A stretch of 64,000 nucleotides of DNA from a bacterium (GTDB lineage Bacteria > Bacteroidota > Bacteroidia > B-17B0 > Aurantibacillaceae). Every line of letters starts with the position of its first letter. Position 1 is the first letter of the stretch. The notes beneath the pieces were generated by a model. The model did no database searches, was not told where the DNA came from, and worked only from the letters and a program-made list of their open reading frames with translations. Below, one piece after another: positions 1 through 8,149 of this stretch. Location of the stretch: contig JAQSCW010000010.1 in NCBI GenBank assembly GCA_029945625.1, positions 186,001 through 250,000 on the forward strand. The letters are read 5' to 3'. The position numbers were made by a program, and so were the translations under genes.

Positions 1-14
1 TGAATAAAGGTAAA

Positions 15-497
15 CTAAAAGATCAGATTTCTTCTGCTTGGCAAATCTTCAATGTCGATGGCTTGCACATTCATCAAATCGGGCGATTGTTTAAGTTTCT
101 CCATGATCTTAAATTGATAGTTATGCAAATCTTCGCCTTTCAAAAGAAGGAAGTAATCGGTTTTTGGAAGTTCTTTGATGAGCCTCACGCTTTCGTCCAC
201 GTCAAGACCAGCAAACAAACCACTTTTTGCCGCATTGGTTTGAGGCTGTTCGAAATTGCTGGTGTTCGGAATAAAGAAGTATTCAAGACCCAATTCTTCA
301 TCAAGGAACCGGTATAGCGAGAATTTAAAGATTCGGCCTTCCTTTAAATGGAAAGGAATGTAGTCGCTTAAGAACAGTTTTAATTTTAGGGAGTCATTAA
401 TAAGAGCAGCAACGGAGTACTGATCGTCGAGGCATGAGATGCCAATTAACACGAAGTCAATATCATCGTCGCTGCTATTTAAAACATGTTTAGCCAC
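15..497 (-). CDS. IPExxxVDY family protein
   Basis: A 160-residue protein of unknown function, recognised by family features: a central IKELPKTDYFLLL segment that corresponds to the family's namesake IPExxxVDYLL motif, and a C-terminal LPSRRNLIF that matches the usual LxSxxNLIF ending. No signal peptide or membrane segment is visible, so it is probably cytoplasmic. Its start overlaps the end of rnc by 8 bases, so it is the last visible gene of the acpP-fabF-rnc transcript and is likely translationally coupled to RNase III. From memory this family sits beside rnc in many Bacteroidota, which supports the call, but no biochemical role is known to me. Confidence 0.85.
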   Translation of the reverse strand: MAKHVLNSSDDDIDFVLIGISCLDDQYSVAALINDSLKLKLFLSDYIPFHLKEGRIFKFSLYRFLDEELGLEYFFIPNTSNFEQPQTNAAKSGLFAGLDVDESVRLIKELPKTDYFLLLKGEDLHNYQFKIMEKLKQSPDLMNVQAIDIEDLPSRRNLIF

Positions 498-1230
498 TTT
501 CTTTTTGGAGTTCCTCTAAGGTAAGTTGTGCAGCTTTTTGTTCGGCGACTCGTTTGCTGAAATTCTCAAAACGCGTATAGGCTTTCTCGTTAACAAAGAC
601 CTCGATGACGTATATTTTTGCGGATCCGTTGCGTTCTTCGCTGAGTAATTTATATTCGAGACTAAATTTATTTTTTTGGCAATAAATCTGAAGCTGGCTT
701 TTGTAATCTTCATTTGTATTTAGAAGCTCATCAATATCAATGTGAATTTTGATGATCCTTGACACGATGAATGACTTCGTTTTATTAAATCCAAGATCCA
801 GAAATGTGGCGCCAATAAAAGCCTCGAAGGCATCACCATAGGCGCTTGATTTTGTTTTTTCGTCTTTATTAAGACTTGCTTTTAAAAAGTGGTTGAATCC
901 GAATTTTAAAGCGAGTTCCTTGCAGGTTTGCCCATTTACGATCTTGCTTCGGAGTTGTGTAAGAAAACCTTCATCTTTATAAGGAAACATCTTGAACAAG
1001 AAATCGGCGACGATGGCACCAAGCAGCGCATCCCCTAAAAACTCAAGACGTTCATTGCTAATGGAAGTGCCACTTTTCTTAGTAGCGGAACTGCTGTGTA
1101 GAAAAGCCTGTTGGTATAATGAAAGATTTTTTGGAGTGAAACCGGTAGTGGTTTTTACCCAATTTCTAAAAACTTTATCGCTAGCGGAGTTTTTTGTTTG
1201 AAGCAGCGATAATAGTTTTTTTAAGGCCAA
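490..1230 (-). CDS. rnc: Ribonuclease III
   Basis: Double-strand-specific endoribonuclease that processes rRNA precursors and structured mRNAs in the cytoplasm. The catalytic domain carries the signature NERLEFLGDALLGAIVADFL (the acidic residues bind Mg2+), followed by a linker and a C-terminal dsRNA-binding domain ending with the conserved KAAQ helix (RVAEQKAAQLTL). I chose the TTG at 1230, four bases after the fabF stop, because residues encoded further upstream lie in the alternate frame of the conserved fabF C-terminus and look like noise; an ATG at 1281 would give 263 residues instead of 247. Same-strand neighbours fabF and the IPExxxVDY gene show it belongs to the acpP operon. Confidence 0.92.
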   Translation of the reverse strand: MALKKLLSLLQTKNSASDKVFRNWVKTTTGFTPKNLSLYQQAFLHSSSATKKSGTSISNERLEFLGDALLGAIVADFLFKMFPYKDEGFLTQLRSKIVNGQTCKELALKFGFNHFLKASLNKDEKTKSSAYGDAFEAFIGATFLDLGFNKTKSFIVSRIIKIHIDIDELLNTNEDYKSQLQIYCQKNKFSLEYKLLSEERNGSAKIYVIEVFVNEKAYTRFENFSKRVAEQKAAQLTLEELQKESG

Positions 1231-1234
1231 GACG

Positions 1235-2488
1235 TTAAGGATTATATTTCTTGATGACAACGGCGGCATTGTGGCCGCCAAAACCGAAAGTATTGCTTAT
1301 GGCAATATCTACATTTCGTTTTTGCATTTTATTAAGGGTAAGATTTAATTTTGGATCAATTTCGGGATCAATGGTGTGGTGGTTAATGGTGGGGGGTATG
1401 ATACTGTCGCGCACCGAAAGAATGGCGGCCATGGCTTCAATTGCGCCTGCAGCACCAAGTAAATGGCCTGTCATGCTCTTTGTGGAGCTGATGTTCATTT
1501 TATAAGCATGTTCGCCAAATACATTTACGATTGCTTTTAATTCAGCGGTATCGCCTAGGGGTGTGCTGGTGCCGTGCGTATTGATATAATCCACCTGAGA
1601 TGCTGAAATTCCGGCATCTTTGAGCGCGCGCTTCATCACAAGAGTAGCGCCTAAACCTTCGGGATGAGGTGCAGTAATGTGATGGGCATCGGCACTCATT
1701 CCGCCACCAATAATTTCTGCATATATTTTAGCGCCGCGGGCCAGCGCATGTTCCAACTCTTCAAGTATAATGGCGCCACCGCCTTCGCCGAGTACAAAGC
1801 CGTCGCGCTCCTTGTCGTAAGGGCGAGATGCTCCTGCAGGATCATCGTTACGGGTACTCATAGCCTGACACGCGTTAAATCCTCCCATGCCACTTTCATT
1901 AATAGCCGCCTCGCTACCCCCCGTTACAATGGCATTTGCTTTACCAAGTCGGATGTAGTTAAACGCGTCTATAAGTGCATTGGTGGAGGAAGCGCATGCC
2001 GAAACAGTGGTAAAATTGGGTCCACGGAACCCAAAACGCATGGAAATGTGTCCGCTACAAATGTCGGCGATCATTTTTGGAATAAAAAACGGATTAAACC
2101 GTGGCGTGCCGTCGCCCTTCGCAAAAGCAAACGTTTCAGTCTGGAACGTGTCCAGTCCGCCAATGCCACTTCCCCAAATCACTCCTATTTCATTTCTGTC
2201 AATACCTTCCGCATCAATCCCGCTATCGGCAACGGCCTGCGCACTGGCGGCAATTCCATACCAGGAATAGGCATCCAGCTTACGAGCTTCTTTTTTGTCA
2301 AAATAATCTTCAGGGTTAAAACCTTTTACTTCGCACGCGAAACGGGTCTTAAATTTAGATGCATCAAAACGTGTAATAGGTGCAGCTCCACTGACACCAT
2401 TAATCAAATTGTTCCAATAGTCGTTTACACTATTGCCTAATGGGGTTACAGCGCCAAGGCCCGTAACTACTACACGTTTGAGTTGCAT
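1235..2488 (-). CDS. fabF: Beta-ketoacyl-ACP synthase II
   Basis: Condensing enzyme of fatty acid elongation: it joins malonyl-ACP to an acyl-enzyme and releases CO2. The thiolase-fold Cys-His-His triad is complete: C165 in SACASSTN, H305 in NTHGTSTPLGD and H342 in MTGHLLGAAG. The protein starts MQLKRVVVTGLGAVTPLG, which is a canonical N-terminus, and at 417 residues is full length. It follows acpP by 9 bases, so carrier protein and condensing enzyme are made from the same message. Nothing is unusual in it; the long open frame on the opposite strand is a by-product of its codon usage. Confidence 0.97.
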   Translation of the reverse strand: MQLKRVVVTGLGAVTPLGNSVNDYWNNLINGVSGAAPITRFDASKFKTRFACEVKGFNPEDYFDKKEARKLDAYSWYGIAASAQAVADSGIDAEGIDRNEIGVIWGSGIGGLDTFQTETFAFAKGDGTPRFNPFFIPKMIADICSGHISMRFGFRGPNFTTVSACASSTNALIDAFNYIRLGKANAIVTGGSEAAINESGMGGFNACQAMSTRNDDPAGASRPYDKERDGFVLGEGGGAIILEELEHALARGAKIYAEIIGGGMSADAHHITAPHPEGLGATLVMKRALKDAGISASQVDYINTHGTSTPLGDTAELKAIVNVFGEHAYKMNISSTKSMTGHLLGAAGAIEAMAAILSVRDSIIPPTINHHTIDPEIDPKLNLTLNKMQKRNVDIAISNTFGFGGHNAAVVIKKYNP

Positions 2489-2497
2489 ATCGCGGGA

Positions 2498-2737
2498 TTA
2501 GTTTTTTGCGTTAGCCTCAATATAAGAGATGGCATCGCCTACAGTTCCAATTTTCTCAGCCTGTTCGTCAGGAATCGCAATGTTAAATTCTTTTTCGAAT
2601 TCCATAATCAGTTCGACTGTGTCTAGTGAATCAGCACCAAGATCGTTTGTAAAACTAGCGGTTGGAGTTACTTCTTTTTCATCAACGCCTAATTTATCAA
2701 CGATGATCGATTTTACTTTGTTTGCAATGTCAGACAT
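2498..2737 (-). CDS. acpP: Acyl carrier protein
   Basis: A 79-residue acidic carrier protein that holds growing acyl chains on a 4'-phosphopantetheine arm. The attachment serine is S37 in the [10 protein letters not shown] motif. The start used here is the ATG of MSDIANKV; an upstream in-frame ATG at 2764 would lie at about the predicted transcription start and adds residues not seen in ACPs. First gene of the acpP-fabF-rnc transcript. The enzyme that would load the phosphopantetheine arm could be the Sfp-like transferase encoded at 21153, though that is inference. Confidence 0.96.
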   Translation of the reverse strand: MSDIANKVKSIIVDKLGVDEKEVTPTASFTNDLGADSLDTVELIMEFEKEFNIAIPDEQAEKIGTVGDAISYIEANAKN

Positions 2738-2761
2738 TATTTTAGTTTTAAAATTTTGCCA

Positions 2762-2791
2762 CAAAAATAAAAATATCGGTGCTAAAACAAA
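2762..2791 (-). promoter_or_regulatory. Bacteroidota-type promoter for acpP operon
   Basis: Reading the minus strand there is TTTG (2791-2788), an 18-nt spacer and TATTTTTG (2769-2762), matching the phylum's TTTG / TAnnTTTG consensus for the housekeeping sigma factor. The implied transcription start near 2755 leaves a leader of about 18 nt before the acpP ATG, which is AT-rich and has no Shine-Dalgarno sequence. Confidence 0.65.
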
Positions 2792-2862
2792 ACTTTAAGA
2801 CCCGAATTGCATCGCTTTTTTGATAAATTCTTGATTTTTAACAGTGTATTTGACTTAACTGT

Positions 2863-3201
2863 TTAAGAATGAGCTTGCTTATTAAACTCAGTGTTATTGA
2901 GAATTTTGGAGATTTTCCGAATTGAAACCCTTTTGCTCGAATAGTTGTGCCGACTTGGCTGGTAGGTATAATAGTTAAGCCAGGCCCATTTTTCGTTTCC
3001 TATCCAAACCGGGGCGAAGAGAACATAGCTCAAAAACCCCAAGATTAACAGCCCTCCGGAGAGAAACAGGAGATTATAATCAGGAAACTCATGACTGATA
3101 AAAAGTTTGATTTTGTGCACCAATCCAGCTTGTGCCGCTTCAATGTTAATAAAAAGCAAGGCTACCAGGATAATAATGACTCTTATGGTTCTATTCTTCA
3201 T
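2863..3201 (-). CDS. Small membrane protein, unknown
   Basis: I do not recognise this 112-residue protein. It opens with a signal-like segment (MKNRTIRVIIILVALLFIN followed by EAAQAG, a plausible signal peptidase I site) and has a second hydrophobic segment at about residues 44-67, then a basic, tyrosine-rich tail of about 40 residues. It is therefore probably an inner-membrane protein with one mature transmembrane helix. It lies upstream of acpP on the same strand but is separated from it by the acpP promoter, and it is divergent from rimP. Evidence that it is real: coherent signal peptide and membrane topology and no competing frame. Confidence 0.6.
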   Translation of the reverse strand: MKNRTIRVIIILVALLFINIEAAQAGLVHKIKLFISHEFPDYNLLFLSGGLLILGFLSYVLFAPVWIGNEKWAWLNYYTYQPSRHNYSSKRVSIRKISKILNNTEFNKQAHS

Positions 3202-3295
3202 TTTTTAAAGATTCCCTTGGGTGGGGTTCATACACATCACGATGGTGGAAGCTGAAAGGTTGGCTCCAAAATGCTTTTTTTTACTTATTTTATTG

Positions 3296-3326
3296 TTTGA
3301 CGGAGTGAAATAAATGACTATATTTG
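3296..3326 (+). promoter_or_regulatory. Bacteroidota-type promoter for rimP-nusA-infB
   Basis: TTTG at 3296-3299, a 19-nt spacer and a perfect TATATTTG at 3319-3326. Transcription should start near 3333, giving a leader of about 45 nt that contains the perfect hairpin at 3351-3372 just before the rimP start. Confidence 0.7.
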
Positions 3327-3350
3327 TGCCGCGAAAATAGAGAAAACAGG

Positions 3351-3372
3351 ATAGGGGACAGAAGTCCCCTAT
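3351..3372 (+). promoter_or_regulatory. Perfect leader hairpin before rimP
   Basis: ATAGGGGAC (3351-3359), loop AGAA, GTCCCCTAT (3364-3372) forms a perfect 9-bp stem, followed by TTTATTG. It lies wholly inside the predicted leader, and its 3' arm ends only four bases before the TTG at 3377. It resembles a weak intrinsic terminator or a structure that would block ribosome access, so it may attenuate the operon or feed back on it. Function is inference; the pairing is read directly. Confidence 0.55.
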
Positions 3373-3376
3373 TTTA

Positions 3377-3853
3377 TTGACAAAAATTTTGATACACAAG
3401 GATCACATACTTGAATTGGCCACAGAGCATTTAAAGGGCAGTACTATCTATGTAACCGGCATAAAAATGGGGTCCGACAACCACATCAGCTTGTACATTG
3501 ATGGCGATGAAGGGGTGACAATAGCGGATTGTGTGGCGTTAAGTCGCGCCATAGAGGGGAAGCTCGACAGAAATCGGGAGGACTATGCTCTGGATGTGAG
3601 TTCACATGGAGCTACCACACCCTTAGTCATGCCGCGACAGTATAAAAAGCACATTGGCCGCAATTTTGAAATTAAACTTCTTGACGGTGCAAAATGCGAG
3701 GGAATTCTTGTGGATCTAAAGAACGAAGGAATCACTCTTGAATACAGCATTCGCGAAAATAAGCCTCTGGGCAAGGGAAAAGTTTCAGTGGTGAAACATG
3801 AGAGCATAAAATTCAGCGAAATAAAAGAATCAAAAATTAAACTTAAATACTAA
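3377..3853 (+). CDS. rimP: Ribosome maturation factor RimP
   Basis: Assembly factor for the 30S ribosomal subunit. Family signatures are present: IDGDEGVTIADCVALSRAIE in the N-terminal domain and DVSSHGATTPLVMPRQYKKH in the inter-domain region, then the C-terminal Sm-like domain (GRNFEIKLLDGAKCEGILVD). No ATG is available; the candidates are TTG at 3377 or TTG at 3389, and the second fits family N-termini slightly better and leaves more room after the leader hairpin. It is followed by nusA after 13 bases, the usual rimP-nusA-infB order. Confidence 0.93.
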   Translation: MTKILIHKDHILELATEHLKGSTIYVTGIKMGSDNHISLYIDGDEGVTIADCVALSRAIEGKLDRNREDYALDVSSHGATTPLVMPRQYKKHIGRNFEIKLLDGAKCEGILVDLKNEGITLEYSIRENKPLGKGKVSVVKHESIKFSEIKESKIKLKY

Positions 3854-3866
3854 AAAATCAAAAGCT

Positions 3867-5126
3867 ATGGAAGGCGTAAATCTTATCGAATCGTTTTCGG
3901 AATTTAAAGACATCAAGAATATTGATCGTGCCACATTAATGAGCATCATTGAAGATGTGTTCAGAAGCATGCTTATTAAACGATATGGTTCCGACAAAAA
4001 CTTCGACATCATTGTGAACCCCGACAAAGGAGACGTTGAAATATACAAGAATCGCAAGATTGTAGACGACGAATTTGCAGAAGATTCGTTTGAATACGAC
4101 GAGAACAAACACATTAGCTTTTCGGACGCGCAGAAAATAGAGCCTGATTTCGAAATTGGTGAGGATGTTTCCGAAAAAGTGAAACTGGAAGATTTTGGTC
4201 GCCGGGCAGTATTATCGGTTCGTCAAAATTTGGTTCAAAAAATTCTCGAACTCGAGAAAAGTGAGATCTACAATAAATACAAGGAAAAAGTTGGTGATGT
4301 TATTACTGCCGAGGTTTATCAGGTATGGAAAAAAGAGATCATGCTGATGGATGATGAAGGAAATGAATTGTTGCTGCCTAAAACAGAACAAATTCCATCC
4401 GATTTTTTTAAGAAGGGAGATACTGTTAAGGCGGTTGTTTCAAAAGTAGAATTAAAGAATGGTACCCCTCAAATCATTGTTTCACGTACCTCTCCGGTAT
4501 TTCTTGAACGCTTGTTTGAGACCGAGGTGCCGGAGATCTTCGACGGACTTATCACCATCAAAAAAATTGTTCGTGAACCGGGTGAAAGAGCAAAAGTAGC
4601 GGTTGAAAGTTATGACGACCGAATTGATCCGGTAGGAGCTTGTGTGGGAATGAAAGGGTCAAGGATTCATGGCATTGTTCGTGAATTAAAGAACGAGAAT
4701 ATTGACGTAATCAATTTTACAAACAACTCAACTTTGTTAATTCAGCGTTCGCTAAGTCCGGCAAAGATTACCACAATTAAAATTGACGAAGAAACCAAAC
4801 GCGCCGAAGTGTTTCTGAAGCCTGATCAAATCAGTTTGGCAATCGGAAAAGGTGGATTTAATATTAAATTAGCGGGAAAATTAACGGGTTACGAAATTGA
4901 TGTTTTCCGTGATACGGACATAGATGTAGAAACTGAAGACGTGGATTTGGAAGAATTTTCGGATGAGATTGAAGAAGGCATTATTGAACAGTTGAAAGCG
5001 ATTGGTTGCGATACAGCTAAGGCGGTTCTTGAACTGAGCGAGGAAGACCTTATTCGCCGCACCGGAATTGATGAAGAAACGATAAAAAGCGTTCGCAGTG
5101 TATTGAGTGCTGAGTTTGAGGAATAA
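3867..5126 (+). CDS. nusA: Transcription elongation/termination factor NusA
   Basis: RNA polymerase-binding factor controlling pausing, termination and antitermination. Domains in order: N-terminal RNAP-binding domain (about 1-130), S1 domain (about 135-200, GDVITAEVYQVWKKEI), two KH domains (around 230-375, with VGMKGSRIHGIVREL and the KH2 motif ISLAIGKGGFNIKLA), and an acidic C-terminal tail with one helix-hairpin-like repeat (residues about 385-419). At 419 residues it lacks the duplicated acidic repeats of Escherichia coli NusA, which is normal for this phylum. Second gene of the rimP operon. Confidence 0.95.
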   Translation: MEGVNLIESFSEFKDIKNIDRATLMSIIEDVFRSMLIKRYGSDKNFDIIVNPDKGDVEIYKNRKIVDDEFAEDSFEYDENKHISFSDAQKIEPDFEIGEDVSEKVKLEDFGRRAVLSVRQNLVQKILELEKSEIYNKYKEKVGDVITAEVYQVWKKEIMLMDDEGNELLLPKTEQIPSDFFKKGDTVKAVVSKVELKNGTPQIIVSRTSPVFLERLFETEVPEIFDGLITIKKIVREPGERAKVAVESYDDRIDPVGACVGMKGSRIHGIVRELKNENIDVINFTNNSTLLIQRSLSPAKITTIKIDEETKRAEVFLKPDQISLAIGKGGFNIKLAGKLTGYEIDVFRDTDIDVETEDVDLEEFSDEIEEGIIEQLKAIGCDTAKAVLELSEEDLIRRTGIDEETIKSVRSVLSAEFEE

Positions 5127-5130
5127 GAGC

Positions 5131-5150
5131 GCCGGAACCCGGTTTCCGGC
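5131..5150 (+). other. GC-rich hairpin between nusA and infB
   Basis: GCCGGAA, loop CCCGGT, TTCCGGC makes a perfect 7-bp stem starting four bases after the nusA stop. No T-run follows (CGGC then an A-run), so it is not an intrinsic terminator. CCGG occurs five times in the surrounding 35 bases, so alternative pairings are possible. It could stabilise or mark a processing point in the mRNA. Confidence 0.4.
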
Positions 5151-5195
5151 CGGCAAAAAAACCGGTTAATTAATTTAGAAAGAATTATACTATAT

Positions 5196-8024
5196 ATGTC
5201 AGAAGGAGCAAAAACACTTCGATTAAGCAAAGTGGCCAAAGAGTTCAACCTTTCTCTTGGAAAGATCGTTGAATTTCTAGCCGCCAAAGGTCATCCTACC
5301 GATAGTAACCCTAACGCCAAAATTGGTGATGAGGAGTATGTGCTTTTGCTGAAGGAGTTCTCAAGTGATAAGTCTGCCCGTGAAGAAGCTGAACATGTTG
5401 CTCATAGTACCGTAAAATTAAAACGCGATACCATTGTACTGGATGACCTGAAACCAAAAAAGGTAAAAGAGGTAGAGGCAGAAGAAGTGGTTATTAAAGA
5501 CCTAACCACACCGGGAAAAATTACCGATGTTTCAGACAAACCTGCCGCTTCAGTAAAAACTGAGGAGCCACATGAAGAGCCAGTAGTATCGGTTAAGAAG
5601 AGTGAAACACTTGATGGACCAAAAGTTCTTGGCATGTTGGATCTCGATGCGATGAACCTGAAAACGAAGCCCGATAAGAAGGTTAAGAAAGAAAAGGAAA
5701 CTCAACGATCGGAAGAAGTGGAGCAAGAGAAAACTTCAAAGATGAAGGAAGCTCCTGTAGTGGCTGCTGAAACAAAAGCTGCTGAGGTAGCGGAGACTAC
5801 CCCCACAGTTCCGGAGGAGGCAAAAGAAGAATTTATTGCCACCCGTTACGAAAAACTTGAGGGGCCGAAGATTTTAAGAAGCATTGAACTGCCGGTAGTT
5901 AAAGAATCACCCAAGAAAAGTGCAGCCTCAGAAGCCGCGAGCGCAGCAGATAAGAAGAAACGAAAAAGAATCCGTAAAGGAGGATTATCTCAAGAGGAAA
6001 TTAAAAAAGTAGGTAAAGAGCAAAGTGCTATAGCCCGCGAAAGAGCCAAGGAAAAATATGGGGATCCCCGCGCAAAAAAACCGGGCCCTGCCACTCCGGG
6101 TAAGCCACGCCACGAGTTAACCGAAGAAGAGATTCAGGCCCAGATCAAGGAAACACTCGCGCGTTTAAGCGAAAAAGGAAATAAATCAAAAACATCAAAA
6201 TACCGTCGTGAGAAACGCGACGAGATTCGTGATAGGTTGGCAGAAAAGGCAGAAATGCTGGAAGCCGATAAAAAATTATTGACGGTAGCAGAATTTGTGA
6301 GCGCTAATCAGTTGGCGCAAATGATGAGTGTGCCGGTTACGCAGATTATTTCTACCTGTATGTCACTGGGATTATTCGTTTCCATTAATCAGCGTTTGGA
6401 TGCGGAAACAATTTCAATTGTTGCAGAGGAATTTGGGTATAAAGTGGAATTTGGTTCAGCAGAGGATCTTGAATCTATTGCCGAAGAAGATAAGGATTTA
6501 CCGGAAGATTTGATCCAACGACCACCAATTGTTACGGTGATGGGCCACGTTGATCACGGAAAAACATCACTTCTTGACTTTATCCGTAAAGCAAATGTAG
6601 TTGCAGGTGAAGCAGGCGGAATTACCCAACACATTGGCGCTTACAATGTGAAATTGGCCGACGGCCGCAGTATGACTTTCTTAGATACGCCGGGTCACGA
6701 GGCATTTACTGCGATGCGTGCCCGTGGAGCAAAAGTAACCGACATTGCCATTATTGTGGTAGCGGCCGACGACAGCATTATGCCCCAAACAAAGGAAGCC
6801 ATTAATCACGCGCAGGCTGCCGGCGTACCAATGATTTTTGCAATCAATAAAATCGACAAGCCGGGCGCAAATCCGGATAGAATCCGGGAAGGATTGTCTG
6901 CTATGAATATTCTTGTTGAAGAGTGGGGTGGAAAATATCAATGTCAGGAAGTATCGGCAAAACAAGGTAAAAACATCGACCTGCTTCTCGAAAAAGTACT
7001 GCTTGAGGCCGACATGATGGATCTGAAAGCAAATCCCGAAAAGAACGCAAGCGGAAACGTGATCGAAGCCAGTATGGAAGAAGGACGCGGGTATGTGTCC
7101 ACTATTCTTGTTCAATCCGGAACCTTACATGTGGGCGATATTATGCTCGCAGGAAGTTTCAGCGGCCGTGTGCGTGCCATGTATAATGAAAGAGGACAAA
7201 AAGTTGATGCTGCAGGACCATCACACCCTGTTAAAGTTCTCGGATTGAGCGGGGCGCCACAAGCGGGAGATAAATTTAATGTGATGAAGGATGAACGTGA
7301 AGCGCGAGAAATTGCGAACAAACGTCTGCAATTGCAACGCGAACAAGGCATTCGCACACATAAACACATTACGCTTGATGAGATAGGACGACGATTGGCG
7401 ATTGGTGATTTCAGAGAATTAAACGTAATCGTAAAAGGTGACGTAGATGGTTCGATTGAAGCCTTGGCGGATTCCCTATTGAAATTGACCACCGAAAAAG
7501 TGGCTGTAAACATCATTCATAAATCGGTGGGAGCAATCAGCGAAAGCGACGTGTTGTTAGCTTCGGCATCTAATGCCATTATCATTGGTTTTCAGGTACG
7601 ACCAAGTACAAGTGCCAGAAAACTGGCAGAGGTGGAGGAAATTGATATCCGTTTATATTCCATCATTTATGATGCCATCAACGAAATTAAAGCAGCCATG
7701 GAAGGGATGCTGGCACCTGAATTTGAAGAAAAGATTGTGTGCAATATTGAAGTGCGCGAAGTATTTAAGATTACACGTGTAGGAACCATTGCCGGATGTT
7801 ATGTACTCGACGGAAAAGTAACTCGCAATACCAAAGTGCGTGTGATTCGCGATGGCATCGTTATTCATACCGGGTCGCTAGGTTCATTGAAACGTTTCAA
7901 AGACGATGTGAAAGAAGTTGCTACCGGATACGAATGTGGGTTGGATATTGAAGGATTCAATGACATAGCCGTGGGTGACATCATTGAAGGTTACGACATG
8001 ATTGAGATAAAGGCTAAATTGTAA
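5196..8024 (+). CDS. infB: Translation initiation factor IF-2
   Basis: GTPase that places initiator fMet-tRNA on the 30S subunit and promotes subunit joining. The first 60 residues form an IF2_N-type helix domain ([20 protein letters not shown]), then a long charged Lys/Glu/Ala-rich linker (about 70-340), a second IF2_N-like segment (about 365-425), and the G domain with G1 GHVDHGKT at residues 450-457, G3 DTPGHEA and G4 NKID, followed by domains II-IV. 942 residues is typical for a Bacteroidota IF-2, whose size comes from the linker. Last gene of the rimP-nusA-infB operon, followed closely by a strong terminator. Confidence 0.97.
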   Translation: MSEGAKTLRLSKVAKEFNLSLGKIVEFLAAKGHPTDSNPNAKIGDEEYVLLLKEFSSDKSAREEAEHVAHSTVKLKRDTIVLDDLKPKKVKEVEAEEVVIKDLTTPGKITDVSDKPAASVKTEEPHEEPVVSVKKSETLDGPKVLGMLDLDAMNLKTKPDKKVKKEKETQRSEEVEQEKTSKMKEAPVVAAETKAAEVAETTPTVPEEAKEEFIATRYEKLEGPKILRSIELPVVKESPKKSAASEAASAADKKKRKRIRKGGLSQEEIKKVGKEQSAIARERAKEKYGDPRAKKPGPATPGKPRHELTEEEIQAQIKETLARLSEKGNKSKTSKYRREKRDEIRDRLAEKAEMLEADKKLLTVAEFVSANQLAQMMSVPVTQIISTCMSLGLFVSINQRLDAETISIVAEEFGYKVEFGSAEDLESIAEEDKDLPEDLIQRPPIVTVMGHVDHGKTSLLDFIRKANVVAGEAGGITQHIGAYNVKLADGRSMTFLDTPGHEAFTAMRARGAKVTDIAIIVVAADDSIMPQTKEAINHAQAAGVPMIFAINKIDKPGANPDRIREGLSAMNILVEEWGGKYQCQEVSAKQGKNIDLLLEKVLLEADMMDLKANPEKNASGNVIEASMEEGRGYVSTILVQSGTLHVGDIMLAGSFSGRVRAMYNERGQKVDAAGPSHPVKVLGLSGAPQAGDKFNVMKDEREAREIANKRLQLQREQGIRTHKHITLDEIGRRLAIGDFRELNVIVKGDVDGSIEALADSLLKLTTEKVAVNIIHKSVGAISESDVLLASASNAIIIGFQVRPSTSARKLAEVEEIDIRLYSIIYDAINEIKAAMEGMLAPEFEEKIVCNIEVREVFKITRVGTIAGCYVLDGKVTRNTKVRVIRDGIVIHTGSLGSLKRFKDDVKEVATGYECGLDIEGFNDIAVGDIIEGYDMIEIKAKL

Positions 8025-8041
8025 TTTAACTTAATTTTTTT

Positions 8042-8075
8042 AAACCCGCGGAGGAATGTCCGCGGGTTTTTATTT
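8042..8075 (+). terminator. Intrinsic terminator after infB
   Basis: AAACCCGCGGA (8042-8052), loop GGAATG, TCCGCGGGTTT (8059-8069): a perfect 11-bp stem running directly into TTTTTATTTT. It starts 18 bases after the infB stop and ends the rimP-nusA-infB transcript. Confidence 0.92.
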
Positions 8076-8083
8076 TGATTTTT

Positions 8084-8111
8084 TTTGCTCTTGCAGATTT
8101 ACTTATATTTG
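8084..8111 (+). promoter_or_regulatory. Candidate promoter for cytochrome lipoprotein gene
   Basis: TTTG at 8084-8087 and a perfect -7 element TATATTTG at 8104-8111, with a spacer of only 16 nt (18-21 is more usual). The -7 match is strong; the -33 assignment is weak. It lies just downstream of the infB terminator and about 40 bases before the ATG at 8150. Confidence 0.4.
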
Positions 8112-8149
8112 TTTTGCAGTTAGACCATCGAAATTCTTTTTTCACGCTT

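Noticed and set aside
1664..2440. Long open frame of 258 codons opposite fabF
   Set aside because: It lies wholly antisense to a highly conserved gene, has no recognisable features, and arises from the codon bias of fabF.
3205..3399. 64-codon minus-strand frame over the rimP promoter and start
   Set aside because: It overlaps a strong plus-strand promoter, the leader hairpin and the rimP start, and has no family or signal features.
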